Below are positions 50,201-52,767 of a stretch of DNA of 52,767 nucleotides, in pieces. The notes beneath the pieces were generated by a model. The model was not told the DNA's origin and did not search any database. It saw nothing but the letters and a program-made list of their open reading frames with translations. Position 1 is the stretch's first letter. Every line of letters begins with the position of its first letter. Location of the stretch: the NCBI GenBank assembly GCA_030248225.1, contig JASANE010029223.1, positions 1 to 52,767 on the forward strand. The letters are read 5' to 3'. The DNA comes from Trileptium ribeirensis. Lineage: Eukaryota; Nematoda; Enoplea; Enoplida; Thoracostomopsidae. Position numbers and translations under genes: made by a program.

Positions 50201-51055
50201 GTAAAACAAACGCGTACAAACAATTTTTCAAAATAACAATAACACCAACATTAAACACGTACAAACGTCATGGTTCAAAGGGACCAAAGTGTCGAGGATT
50301 TCAGCATTGTATTGGCTAACGCTTAGGACGTAGACTTAAGCTGCTGGTATGCATAGTTGATTGTACACATATTTTTAAAAATCTAAAGTAAAATTGTGAC
50401 GATAAATAATTTTGAATTTTATGTTCGGAAGCTTTCGTATCGCTGATGCTTCCATGATTTCGTTTATTATTTTCAAATGATGTAAAATTGCCATCTGTAG
50501 ATGACTTGTACGATAAAGCTTACTTTTAATGCATGAAAATACGTTAGCACGTTGTTTTGCTCTGTAGATTTGATTTATGTTTTATGCAGAAGTATGCTTT
50601 GCTTATCAAAACAGAAACATACATAATCATTCTTTTTATGGCTTGTAGACTGAAGCTGATTTTTATTTATTTCTCATGTAACTATAATATTTATGTTACA
50701 CAAACAGTTTCAAAAGTAGGAAATGATATTTTACCTGCAGCCGTAACTAAAATATATAAACAATAAGTTATCTGGAACTGAATTTGATTAAACTTCTTGC
50801 TACAAACGGTAGACATCATATAAAGCCGTCCGGAAAGGTTTTTTCTGAATACATTGACTGATATAAAATTTTAGGTATCCGTCCGAATACTAGACCAAAA
50901 CGACCATGCTCCAGAATTTCGATCAAGTATTGATGGATACAATTTTATTATACCCGAAGGGCCGTACGGCCAAGGTTCCCCTATCGGAATAATCTTCGCA
51001 GAAGATAAAGATGATGGTAACAACGCGATATTAAAATATCGAATCCTGGAACCAA
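1146..51055 (+). CDS. Giant cadherin gene, internal part (23 exons, both ends outside window)
   Basis: This entry gives the span of the gene; the exons are listed separately. Joined in order they give about 1,464 codons, made almost wholly of extracellular cadherin (EC) repeats of about 100-110 residues. Visible signatures include DENDNSPMF, LNDNPPKF, DVNDNAPMF, DQNDHSPKF and DQNDHAPEF linkers, LDYE or FDYE motifs, and A-x-D-x-D motifs. Cadherins of this size are single-pass membrane proteins acting in Ca2+-dependent adhesion or planar polarity (family knowledge). No EGF, laminin-G, transmembrane or cytoplasmic part is visible here, so Fat, Dachsous or another class cannot be decided. All introns are GT-AG. 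Junction phases agree everywhere except between exons 10 and 11, where an exon seems to be missing. All phases are 0 or 1, none is 2. Confidence 0.93.
2255..4284 (+). other. Intron 1
   Basis: 2,030 bp with no exon or recognisable mobile element. A perfect 8-bp stem, TAACGTGC / GCACGTTA, lies at 3073-3080 and 3097-3104. Several short open frames on both strands show no protein character. Confidence 0.7.
4285..4470 (+). CDS. Cadherin exon 2: end of EC-d, start of EC-e
   Basis: 186 bp, phase 0 to phase 0, between CATAG and ACG|gtaaga. It completes EC-d with VLQQSDKYPVF, which lacks the Asp/Asn of a Ca2+ linker. EC-e opens with NNLSYVLAVPEFVDLPS, where the usual Glu of the xEx motif is hard to place. 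YSILQSD looks like the strand before the D/E region of the fold. Confidence 0.87.
4471..5682 (+). other. Intron 2
   Basis: 1,212 bp, AT-rich, with no exon, repeat array or mobile element that I can recognise. Confidence 0.65.
5683..5796 (+). CDS. Cadherin exon 3: middle of EC-e
   Basis: 114 bp, phase 0 to 0, between TTATAG and GCG|gtatat. It encodes GELYGLSSLKTLLTNGES then LFFILRATNSEDDRYYSDVA, the D-to-F strands of a cadherin fold: a G-x-L turn, then a hydrophobic strand and an A-x-N/D turn. It is divergent, but it falls in frame between exons 2 and 4. Confidence 0.82.
5797..7226 (+). other. Intron 3
   Basis: 1,430 bp. It holds an isolated copy of the ~32-bp unit arrayed in intron 4 (about 6685-6732) and a short AAAATC hexamer run at 7147-7178, about 50 bp before the acceptor. 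Nothing else was recognised. Confidence 0.65.
7147..7178. repeat. Hexamer microsatellite (AAAATC), about 5 units
   Basis: ATATC followed by three AAAATC units and further degenerate units. It lies just upstream of exon 4, in or near its branch-point region. Confidence 0.8.
7227..7385 (+). CDS. Cadherin exon 4: end of EC-e, start of EC-f
   Basis: 159 bp, phase 0 to 0, between TTTTCCAG and AAA|gtaagc. It begins at the G strand with VRVMPEGLAADRINLPVVF (to 7283), a linker without DxNDN. It then opens EC-f with SPLYRLELEEGIPPNTPL, a clear first strand with the Glu-rich xEx region. An ATG just upstream in the intron is in frame but not supported as a start. Confidence 0.87.
7555..7720. repeat. 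GC-rich island of unknown origin
   Basis: This block is strongly GC-rich against its AT-rich surroundings, with C-runs near 7578-7615 and a GCCCGG / CCGGGC stem near 7690-7710. An open frame of 76 codons crosses it, but the protein shows no recognisable domain. It is probably a repeat insertion. Confidence 0.35.
8205..8400. repeat. Dispersed GC-rich family, copy 1
   Basis: It has a C/G-rich head (CTCCGCCCTCCCCCGGGACC) followed by an A-rich tail containing GCAAAAATTGGCAAAATG and related motifs. The same head-then-tail layout and tail words recur at 31880-32090 and 46425-46700. Confidence 0.45.
8465..8600 (+). repeat. LTR-like stretch with TATA box and AATAAA
   Basis: A TCTACATG / CATGTAGA stem is followed by GCTATAAAAGAGCAG and, about 25 bp later, AATAAA. 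Spacing of this kind is seen in LTR R regions. Terminal TG/CA, a target-site duplication and a second LTR were not found, so this is a weak call. Confidence 0.2.
9106..9410. repeat. Degenerate tandem array, ~32-bp unit, about 9 copies
   Basis: The approximate unit is AATTTGGTGGTCCAAGAACAT followed by GGGTGAGGTGT, with a period of about 31-34 bp and many substitutions and small indels. The open frame on the - strand across it comes only from the repeat composition. Confidence 0.8.
9634..9756 (+). CDS. Cadherin exon 5: middle of EC-f
   Basis: 123 bp, phase 0 to 0, between ATTACAG and GAG|gtaaaa. It encodes IEFDVIPHGILRVSPQGLLE and then a strand ending DGIVEFE. The G-L/I-x-V-x-P pattern suits the D strand region. 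The usual LDYE motif is not obvious. Confidence 0.83.
9757..11102 (+). other. Intron 5
   Basis: 1,346 bp. The main structure is the foldback at 10821-10960. A partial extra copy of its arm (CCGTGCGTTAAGTCAATTTG) lies near 10990-11010. The rest is unremarkable AT-rich sequence. Confidence 0.7.
10821..10960. repeat. Foldback (inverted repeat), possible MITE-like element
   Basis: The left arm is 10821-10865 and the right arm 10913-10960. The inner 21 bp (TGATTTGTACGCACGGTTGTG on the left) pair perfectly, the outer 10 bp (TTGTAGCACA) pair perfectly, and the middle is imperfect. The ~47-bp centre contains CGAG repeats and is itself partly palindromic. No coding potential was seen. Confidence 0.85.
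11103..11219 (+). CDS. Cadherin exon 6: end of EC-f, start of EC-g
   Basis: 117 bp, phase 0 to 0, between GTTGCAG and GAA|gtgagc. It begins at the G strand (ATARIGQKVGRTIIEAKIID) and passes the linker INEFKPNF (to 11186). It then opens EC-g with KQNNVWVNVSE, the strand with the xEx glutamate. Confidence 0.86.
11376..11467 (+). repeat. Dispersed family D, copy 1
   Basis: It starts with AGAAAAGAAGAACAGCTTAG and continues through GGAGGCAGCTTCCTGATTTAG to CTTAGTCTAAGCCC. The same order of words occurs at 46103-46215. Confidence 0.55.
11476..11725 (+). repeat. tRNA-like SINE candidate, copy A
   Basis: TAGCTCAGCGG at 11649-11659 matches a pol III A box. GCTC and GAGC around it can form a D stem, and GGCTCAGATTT about 35 bp on loosely resembles a B box. 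The flanking words (TTGTGATGAG, GGATCCGAGCAAC) recur in copy C at 30760-31010 (- strand) and partly in copy B at 44190-44420. There is no full tRNA fold. Confidence 0.5.
11970..12080 (-). repeat. Dispersed family E, copy 1
   Basis: Read on the - strand it carries TGCAGACTCCAGTGGCCGGA, then TGACAAAAGTGAAAACAATG and TCACAGCC. The same words in the same order are on the + strand at 38331-38492. Confidence 0.6.
13759..13849 (+). CDS. Cadherin exon 7: EC-g, first half
   Basis: 91 bp, phase 0 to phase 1, between GATTTTTAG and GAGA|gtaagc. It encodes DAEIGSVIVELQAEDFDVND and LTYFIPE. The G-x-x-I/V, A-x-D-x-D motif and R-x-L-x-Y-x-I strand are classic for an EC repeat. The split codon with exon 8 gives Ser. 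Confidence 0.88.
13850..17517 (+). other. Intron 7, dominated by the 62-bp minisatellite
   Basis: 3,668 bp, of which about 2.5 kb is the tandem array described separately. The unique parts on both sides (13850-14628 and 17171-17517) show no exon and no recognised element. Confidence 0.85.
14629..17170. repeat. 62-bp minisatellite, 41 copies
   Basis: The unit contains TTCTATGCAACATAACAGAA, TATACAGTTTCATTTAGCAA and AAGCGGGATATATGATGCAT plus GA. The period is exactly 62 bp, because ACAGARTATA occurs at 14641 and again at 17121, 40 periods later, with no net indel. Copies are nearly identical, differing by a few substitutions. The period is not a multiple of 3, and the array lies wholly in an intron. 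Confidence 0.98.
17518..17654 (+). CDS. Cadherin exon 8: EC-g, second half
   Basis: 137 bp, phase 1 to 0, between CGTTTTAG and CAG|gtaaac. It encodes EHSSYFELQSPMNGVVLKSN, then VQFDRENQATLEFHVGVRDR. Y-F-x-L, G-x-V, FDRE and the V-x-V-R-D-R-G end are normal EC features, including the DRE Ca2+ motif. Confidence 0.9.
17655..19749 (+). other. Intron 8
   Basis: 2,095 bp. A 242-bp dimer lies at 18834-19262. No exon or recognisable mobile element was found in the rest. Confidence 0.65.
18834..19262. repeat. Tandem dimer, 242-bp period
   Basis: AGATTAATGTAATG occurs at 18834 and 19076. The two units then share GGAAGGGATT, GATTTTTACATTTCA, TACACGTGAGC, CAATCTAATCAAA-type words and AAATTTTACG. The second unit is shorter and diverged. 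Confidence 0.8.
19750..19840 (+). CDS. Cadherin exon 9: end of EC-g, start of EC-h
   Basis: 91 bp, phase 0 to 1, between ATGTTTTAG and GCAG|gtagtt. It starts at the G strand (DFAKVIVRLVDVNDNAPMF), giving one of the best conserved DxNDNxPxF linkers in the window, then GTPYVWNVTA of EC-h. The split codon with exon 10 gives Gly. Confidence 0.92.
19841..21407 (+). other. Intron 9
   Basis: 1,567 bp. It contains the three-copy 148-bp array (20652-21092). No exon was found elsewhere. Confidence 0.7.
20652..21092. repeat. 148-bp tandem array, 3 copies
   Basis: GGCTAATTAGTTAAGT occurs at 20652, 20800 and 20949. Each unit then carries GCCAGATTACAAGCGATAAT, AAAGAAATTTTGGGTTTATT, GGGTTACTTGC and CGACGCTYACGAATTACT. 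The copies are about 90-95% alike by eye. Confidence 0.95.
21408..21574 (+). CDS. Cadherin exon 10: EC-h, first half
   Basis: 167 bp, phase 1 to 0, between ATTTCAG and ACT|gtaaga. It encodes GDSGIGAELRIQATDADSGR and NGLIQFSIIQGNDYGHFAVL, a textbook EC motif with A-T-D-A-D-S-G. It ends with a tandem peptide, SPDVSDNI then SPDVPDNT, made by a 24-bp duplication. The following D-F strands of EC-h are not found downstream. Confidence 0.9.
22240..22560. repeat. GC-rich block with hairpin, probable inserted repeat
   Basis: The base composition changes abruptly to C/G-rich from about 22240 to 22550. A perfect 9-bp stem, ATGAGTGGT (22425-22433) and ACCACTCAT (22443-22451), encloses a 9-nt loop. There is no open frame of interest, and the insertion ends were not defined. 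Confidence 0.45.
23577..23760. other. Suspect low-quality sequence
   Basis: Dense doubled and multiplied bases (T11 near 23613, then GGGG, AAAAA, GGGG, AAAAA, CCCCC, GGGGG runs) differ from everything nearby and resemble the tail of a poor sequencing read. A 158-codon open frame on the - strand that crosses it is not credible as a gene. Confidence 0.45.
24906..25085 (+). CDS. Cadherin exon 11: end of EC-h, start of EC-i
   Basis: 180 bp, ending in phase 1 at GCCG|gtaagc. It encodes SVEILIVPENIFPPNF (linker without DxNDN), then DYPSYQSSITPQSHIGTEII and VSASDNDYPNKLSYRIL of EC-i. The acceptor CTCAGCGCAG|CA needs phase 1 on entry, but exon 10 leaves in phase 0. Acceptor CTCAG|C would need phase 2. 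Every comparable G-strand exon here enters in phase 0, so either an exon is missing or a base is wrong near 24900. Confidence 0.82.
25086..26441 (+). other. Intron 11
   Basis: 1,356 bp. A near-perfect hairpin (CACCATCGT / ACGACGGTG) lies at 25435-25463. Otherwise nothing was recognised. Confidence 0.65.
26442..26563 (+). CDS. Cadherin exon 12: EC-i, second half
   Basis: 122 bp, phase 1 to 0, between GCTTTAG and AGT|gtgagt. It encodes PFEINPSTGKITLIQMLPKE and YELIVEVSDGKFTDS. F-x-I-N-P-x-T-G-x-I is the standard EC motif. The LDxE motif is replaced by MLPKE. Confidence 0.92.
26564..28181 (+). other. Intron 12
   Basis: 1,618 bp, AT-rich. Open frames on both strands near 27769-28133 (up to 100 codons) have no recognisable domain and overlap each other, so they are not called as genes. 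No repeat array was found. Confidence 0.6.
28182..28319 (+). CDS. Cadherin exon 13: end of EC-i, start of EC-j
   Basis: 138 bp, phase 0 to 0, between TTTTTAG and GTG|gtaatg. It starts at the G strand, ATVKIDVVMNEAQS, has a lengthened linker (TTTKSPDILVPNMNLPPQF, to 28280) without Ca2+ residues, then SQAMYNFSVEEGV with the xEx glutamates of EC-j. Confidence 0.9.
30230..30560. repeat. Dispersed-type repeat with tetranucleotide core
   Basis: It contains CGTTCGTTCGTCTGTCCGTC and related units at 30270-30306, then ATCTCAAGAACCACTAAACC and several TAATTAGCTAATTA-like words. This mix resembles repeats common in invertebrate introns. It is single-copy in this window, so its ends cannot be defined. 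Confidence 0.4.
30760..31010 (-). repeat. tRNA-like SINE candidate, copy C
   Basis: Read on the - strand it carries TTGTGAGGA, GATATGAGCAATTGCGTC, the A-box word TAGCTCAGTAG (30924-30934) and GCGAACGCAATACTAACG. This matches copy A (11476-11725) word for word over about 90 bp with small gaps. Confidence 0.5.
31529..31636 (+). CDS. Cadherin exon 14: EC-j, first half
   Basis: 108 bp, phase 0 to 0, between AATTTTAG and GAT|gtaaga. It encodes ANVRVGQLLVSDNDSSYLKL and TIQPDYFNIFFRILND. The V-G-Q-L, S-D-N-D motif takes the A-x-D-x-D place. It is shorter than usual here. Confidence 0.87.
31637..33823 (+). other. Intron 14
   Basis: 2,187 bp. A GC-rich dispersed element lies at 31880-32090. GTTATAAAAGCG near 32284 looks like a TATA box but has no further support. 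The rest is AT-rich and uninformative. Confidence 0.6.
31880..32090. repeat. Dispersed GC-rich family, copy 2
   Basis: It has AGAGAGGGGATA, CGCTCGGACCTGCC, CTCAGGCTCCGCACCCCCTC and then an A-rich tail (GCGAAAAATTTTGC, GTGGAAAATGCC). The same layout is found at 46425-46600 (AGAGGGGAATA, GGCTCGGATCTCC, CTGAGGCTCCCCACTCCCC). Confidence 0.5.
33824..33925 (+). CDS. Cadherin exon 15: EC-j, second half
   Basis: 102 bp, phase 0 to 0, between GATTTCAG and AAA|gtaagc. It encodes TGYIVTNRPVPYSPNKSSYT and FLVLAEDDGIPPLK. The T-G-x-I turn and A-E-D-D-G-I-P-P-L end are diagnostic for cadherin repeats. Confidence 0.93.
34513..34645 (-). mobile_element. Non-LTR retrotransposon remnant (C-terminus of reverse transcriptase ORF)
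   Basis: The - strand encodes RLSFAPSIWNNLHVSLQS and then TDTVVDFRMQLKTLLF, followed by a stop (TAA, complement of 34513-34515). The pattern of W-N-x-L-P/H, then F-x-x-x-L-K-T-x-L-F at the end of the ORF, is typical of CR1/Jockey-like reverse transcriptase polyproteins. The frame is intact for about 40 codons but no further RT domain follows upstream, so this is a 5'-truncated dead copy. Confidence 0.65.
35505..35526. repeat. (TTA)n microsatellite
   Basis: About seven TTA units in a row, inside intron 15. Confidence 0.9.
36450..36569 (+). CDS. Cadherin exon 16: end of EC-j, start of EC-k
   Basis: 120 bp, phase 0 to 0, between GTTTCAG and CTT|gtaagt. It begins at the G strand TSAEVTVRVIDQNDHSPKF (to 36506), a good Ca2+ linker, then SQPEYVALVPSDARVGDRLS of EC-k. 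In EC-k the xEx glutamate is replaced by SDA. Confidence 0.93.
36570..38939 (+). other. Intron 16
   Basis: 2,370 bp. Family E copy 2 lies at 38331-38492, and short GTAAATGTA repeats at about 38530-38575. Open frames of about 80 codons (37099-37338, 37888-38124) have no recognisable domain. Confidence 0.6.
38331..38492 (+). repeat. Dispersed family E, copy 2
   Basis: It carries GCATGCAGACTCCAGCGGTC and GGATCTG, then after about 70 bp CTGACAAAAGGTGAAATCAA, TGTCACAGCC and a short GGCTGTGACAAAAA echo. It matches 11970-12080 read on the opposite strand. Confidence 0.6.
38940..39098 (+). CDS. Cadherin exon 17: middle of EC-k
   Basis: 159 bp, phase 0 to 0, between TATATAG and AAA|gtaagt. It encodes GISATDDDGDENAVIRFSIE, CFEINATTAQIVLRCGYDEL and SSYDLK. 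The A-T-D-D-D-G and F-E-I-N-A-T-T motifs are canonical. Two Cys (SKCFEI and LRCGYDE) could form a disulfide, which is uncommon in EC repeats. Confidence 0.92.
39099..40961 (+). other. Intron 17
   Basis: 1,863 bp, AT-rich, with no exon, array or mobile element recognised. Confidence 0.65.
40962..41391 (+). CDS. Cadherin exon 18: end of EC-k, Ser/Thr-rich linker, start of EC-l
   Basis: 430 bp, phase 0 to 1, between CTTTCAG and CTTG|gtgagt. It begins with VIATDQNGIGLNSSVPLKLI, finishing EC-k without a DxNDN linker. It then encodes about 100 residues rich in Ser, Thr and Pro (roughly 41025-41310; PPVQPPVSPTSH, SSSTSQSES, FSPSAFSGSS). It ends with CQFEFGNVIADERNVVNLHV of the next module. The linker looks mucin-like and could be O-glycosylated (inference). 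The frame is open throughout and both splice sites are good, so this is coding rather than retained intron. Confidence 0.88.
43345..44036. repeat. 86-bp tandem array, 8 copies
   Basis: CGCCCAGTGAT starts at 43368, 43453, 43539, 43625, 43711, 43797, 43883 and 43969. The first spacing is 85 bp and all others 86 bp. The unit contains GGTAGCTGGAAATTCGCCCA, GTGATGTGCTTCGTTGTGAT and AAAGTGGGAGAAAATTAGTG. Copies differ by a few substitutions. Confidence 0.97.
44190..44420 (+). repeat. tRNA-like SINE candidate, copy B (diverged)
   Basis: It has the A-box word TAGCTCAGTAG at 44344-44354, preceded by GAGGATCCGAACAACAT and GCGAGATTCC and followed by CGTACGCCGCTATAACCC. These parallel GGATCCGAGCAACAG and the following part of copy A, at lower similarity. 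Confidence 0.4.
45603..45844 (+). CDS. Cadherin exon 19: EC-l
   Basis: 242 bp, phase 1 to 0, between ATTTCAG and ATG|gtacgt. It encodes TTKVGTPIYVPSLIPEQLLR, DCDLTFELIAGPEADFFEID and SSTGVVRVAKELSS, then LEITFEVEVTNVDAADMPM. F-F-E-I-D-S-S-T-G-V-V is a clear EC core. Ca2+-site residues are largely absent and an acidic A-x-D motif is missing. Reading through the donor would stay open for 31 more codons, but the joint to exon 20 is more cadherin-like. Confidence 0.88.
46103..46215 (+). repeat. Dispersed family D, copy 2
   Basis: It starts with AGAAAAGAAGCACAGCTTAG and continues through GCGGCAGCCCCGACTTTAAC to CTTAGCTTAGGCTAAGGCCC, in which CCTTAGC / GCTAAGG form a 7-bp stem. It matches 11376-11467. 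Confidence 0.55.
46425..47215. repeat. GC-rich family copy 3 plus 316-bp tandem dimer
   Basis: The head (46425-46560) matches the element at 31880-32090. CCTGACGACATCTCAC at 46681 and 46997 marks a 316-bp period. Both units then share GGTGATCAACTTCCGGGAGA, CCAAAGCACCCGCTATTCC, GAAGCTCGTGCACGTATGG, CATCAGCGAAYGTATTTGTG and CCACAACGACAAATTAAAGC. Confidence 0.8.
47733..47853 (+). CDS. Cadherin exon 20: end of EC-l, start of EC-m
   Basis: 121 bp, phase 0 to 1, between GGTTTAG and AACG|gtatgg. It encodes KMLTLRIHLTPKTKDGSDEE, a G strand with an acidic loop in place of DxNDN, then FLKPHYRFTVVEEMPNG, the first strand and xEx motif of EC-m. The split codon with exon 21 gives Gly, making MPNGTVVG. 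Confidence 0.87.
47854..48987 (+). other. Intron 20
   Basis: 1,134 bp, AT-rich, with nothing recognised. Confidence 0.65.
48988..49082 (+). CDS. Cadherin exon 21: EC-m, first half
   Basis: 95 bp, phase 1 to 0, between CATTTCAG and ACG|gtattg. It encodes TVVGKISTAATNRTVLLMLQ and LSTNFELDPIT. G-T-V-V-G-K-I continues exon 20 perfectly, and F-E-L-D-P-I-T joins G-E-I of exon 22. The A-x-D-x-D motif is replaced by A-A-T-N, so this repeat has lost a Ca2+ site. Confidence 0.87.
49083..50036 (+). other. Intron 21
   Basis: 954 bp. An open frame of 89 codons on the - strand (49240-49509) shows no domain. Nothing else was recognised. Confidence 0.6.
50037..50138 (+). CDS. Cadherin exon 22: EC-m, second half
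   Basis: 102 bp, phase 0 to 0, between TTTACAG and GAA|gtaatt. It encodes GEISTKSRFDYELGPREYQF and IVKATDGTNVAYTE. F-D-Y-E, then Y-x-F-x-V-x-A-T-D-G, is diagnostic. Confidence 0.94.
50139..50874 (+). other. Intron 22
   Basis: 736 bp, the shortest intron, AT-rich, with nothing recognised. Confidence 0.65.
50875..51055 (+). CDS. Cadherin exon 23: EC-m linker, first half of EC-n
   Basis: 181 bp, phase 0 to 1, between AATTTTAG and CCAA|gtaatt. It encodes VSVRILDQNDHAPEF (good Ca2+ linker), then GYNFIIPEGPYGQGSPIGII and FAEDKDDGNNAILKYRILEP. A-E-D-K-D-D-G-N-N is the normal A-x-D-x-D motif. The rest of EC-n must lie beyond the window or in sequence I could not resolve. Confidence 0.93.
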
Positions 51056-52767
51056 GTAATTTCCTATTTTTATTCTTGATGTAACTTGTTTGCATCCTGC
51101 TGGATCGCCCATATGCCGGGCGCTATTAGCATTTGATTTCGGCTCTCTCATTCTTCACGATTAGCAGCCGTTGACATCATCACTGAAAACGTGCCGCCCT
51201 AAGCCATGGAATGTCACCGAACGTGGACTGACTCCATCTCGCGCTTAACAGCTCGTTCAAATTCTCTTTTTCTTGATAGCTTCCAGTCGTTAGGTTGGAA
51301 AAACAGAAGTTCCATTTTGCCAAGCACATGACCAAGCCAGCTCAAAAGCCACCGCTTTATTGTGTCGCCATTTGTGTGTATTGTCTAGCATTGCCTCTGA
51401 ATATCCCATTAAAAATTTGATCTTGAAGACAGGCGTTACCGGCTCCGCTATAGCACTTCCCCTCAAAAATATTGAGTCCATGACTTTCTCAAATCACATC
51501 CATTTTGTTTTTATACATGTGGTATGGCATGACTGTTGCTCGCAAGATTTTAGCTACATTTGCAGCGTAATGTCTCTCAGGTGTTTATAAAGACAGGCGA
51601 ATGCTCTTAGTGTCTATTATAGATCTCAGATGATGTCCCGCGTGCACCGTTGACCACTAATCCGTGGTTTGGATACTCGTCTTTCGCTACAAGCTGTTGA
51701 CGGTCCATTGGAGCACTGAACCTTGTTTTAATTTTTGAGCTACATATAGATAAGCTTGGTAGCATTTAATGCAAATGGAAATGTTTTATTGAGCAAATGA
51801 TTTGCGCATGAATCTTTATGAAGCATTTCTAATTTTAATGACTTTCTTACTTGTTCTGCTGTTTATTCTTCGCGTGCTATATTTTGAGTATGTATAAAGG
51901 TAGAAATTTTGCTTTGCTAGTACATTAGCGTTGATCTTGAGACAAATTTTGCCATTTTATTGCAACGGCAATGCCAAAAGCGAGTGAAAAAATTATAGTA
52001 GAACGTTAAAAATCGCGATCGACGTTTGAAGATCGAGGTTCGAAACCAGAATTGACAAACGGAGCACAGTTAACAGCGATATAATATTCTGCTTTAATAT
52101 GCTATTTTTGACAATGGCAGTAAATTTTGGTCCATTTGTTACCTTTGAAACTCAAAACCTAGATGACAACAAAAATGCTACCTCTATGTACAGTTTTTTA
52201 TTTCGTTCGCAATGCCTACTGAACAGTCCAATTTCAAGAGAGGGTTCATACATTGAAGAAAGTTGCCATTGGTTGATTTTCCGTTTTAAATGTCGCTCCA
52301 TACTGTTAAGCATTTTAGCAATCGTTGAATAAGCGATAGAATCAAAACACGTTCTTGAAAATTATTGCGACATTTTTCATATCTTACTTTAATAATAAAC
52401 GCATATACAAACTGATTTAATTGGTTATAAGTCACAATATTTCGCATAAAGCGTTCAAGTTTTATGAATACATCACATGGTACGAACATCTGGAAATAGA
52501 AATTTTTATACGGAAGCAACCACAATGATTAGGCACCTACTGCACTGTAGACCCTTGAAGATGAGCGCATTAAAATATCAAAAATAAACATGTTGGATTC
52601 TCTATTTTGTCATCTACTGCACTATTATCCACTTGAACAATGCACCAACGAGTAACTTAACACTTTCACGCACGAATTAATGTGTATCTGGCACAATGTT
52701 GAACAAACTTTTGCCGCAGAGGCGGATTGACCCTGGTTCGTTTAGGTCTTCGTATGCTAGCCATTGC
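51056..52767 (+). other. 5' part of the following intron
   Basis: No continuation of EC-n (an F-x-I-D-x-x-T-G type strand entering in phase 1) was found up to the window end. It holds an RTE-like retroelement remnant on the - strand (51090-51650). Otherwise it is unremarkable. Confidence 0.6.
51090..51650 (-). mobile_element. RTE-like non-LTR retrotransposon remnant, 3' end, decayed
   Basis: The - strand encodes KRWLLSWLGHVLGKM (51313-51357), matching the R-R-W-x-W-L/I-G-H-V-L-R-M motif near the C-terminus of many non-LTR reverse transcriptases. ERAVKREMESV follows, close to the T-W-R-R-T-V-E-x-E-M segment of RTE-type elements. Frame changes and stops both upstream (after LRDITLQM) and downstream show a dead copy. 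The base composition is GC-richer than the surrounding intron. Confidence 0.55.

Noticed and set aside
51990..52060. GGTTCGAAACC resembling a tRNA T arm
   Set aside because: No matching acceptor stem, D arm or anticodon arm could be folded around it.

Overview
This is eukaryotic, metazoan DNA: AT-rich, sparsely coding, and dominated by a single gene on the + strand. I find 23 exons, 4,394 bp in total (about 8% of the window), separated by GT-AG introns of roughly 0.7-4.2 kb. They encode part of the ectodomain of a very large cadherin, of the Fat/Dachsous-like many-repeat type. The gene enters from the left (the first exon seen opens at an acceptor) and leaves on the right (the last exon seen closes at a donor). 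Signal peptide, transmembrane segment and cytoplasmic tail are therefore outside the window. No second protein gene, tRNA, rRNA, CRISPR array or bacterial-type feature was found.

The organism cannot be fixed from sequence alone. AT-rich introns of 1-4 kb, short exons, acceptors split almost evenly between TAG (11) and CAG (12), non-LTR retroelement scraps and abundant minisatellites fit an invertebrate. A helminth such as a flatworm is my low-confidence preference. The TAG use argues against rhabditid or filarial nematodes, whose acceptors are strongly TTTCAG.

Layout: a 1.1-kb exon (1146-2254) carries three and a half cadherin repeats. After it come short exons to 21574. A gap in the coding model falls in the intron 21575-24905. 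Exons then resume from 24906 to 51055. Exon 40962-41391 is unusual because it carries a Ser/Thr-rich, mucin-like linker of about 100 residues between cadherin modules. About 14 cadherin (EC) modules are represented, called EC-a to EC-n here. Several have degenerate Ca2+-binding linkers. Exon borders fall again and again at the same two places of the EC fold.

The introns hold most of the unusual material: a 41-copy 62-bp minisatellite (about 14629-17170), an 86-bp array (8 copies), a 148-bp array (3 copies), a degenerate ~32-bp array, 242-bp and 316-bp dimers, a strong foldback, two non-LTR retrotransposon 3' remnants, and four small dispersed repeat families found in different introns, one with a tRNA-like A box. 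A short stretch at 23577-23760 looks like low-quality sequence and lies in the intron where a coding exon appears to be missing.
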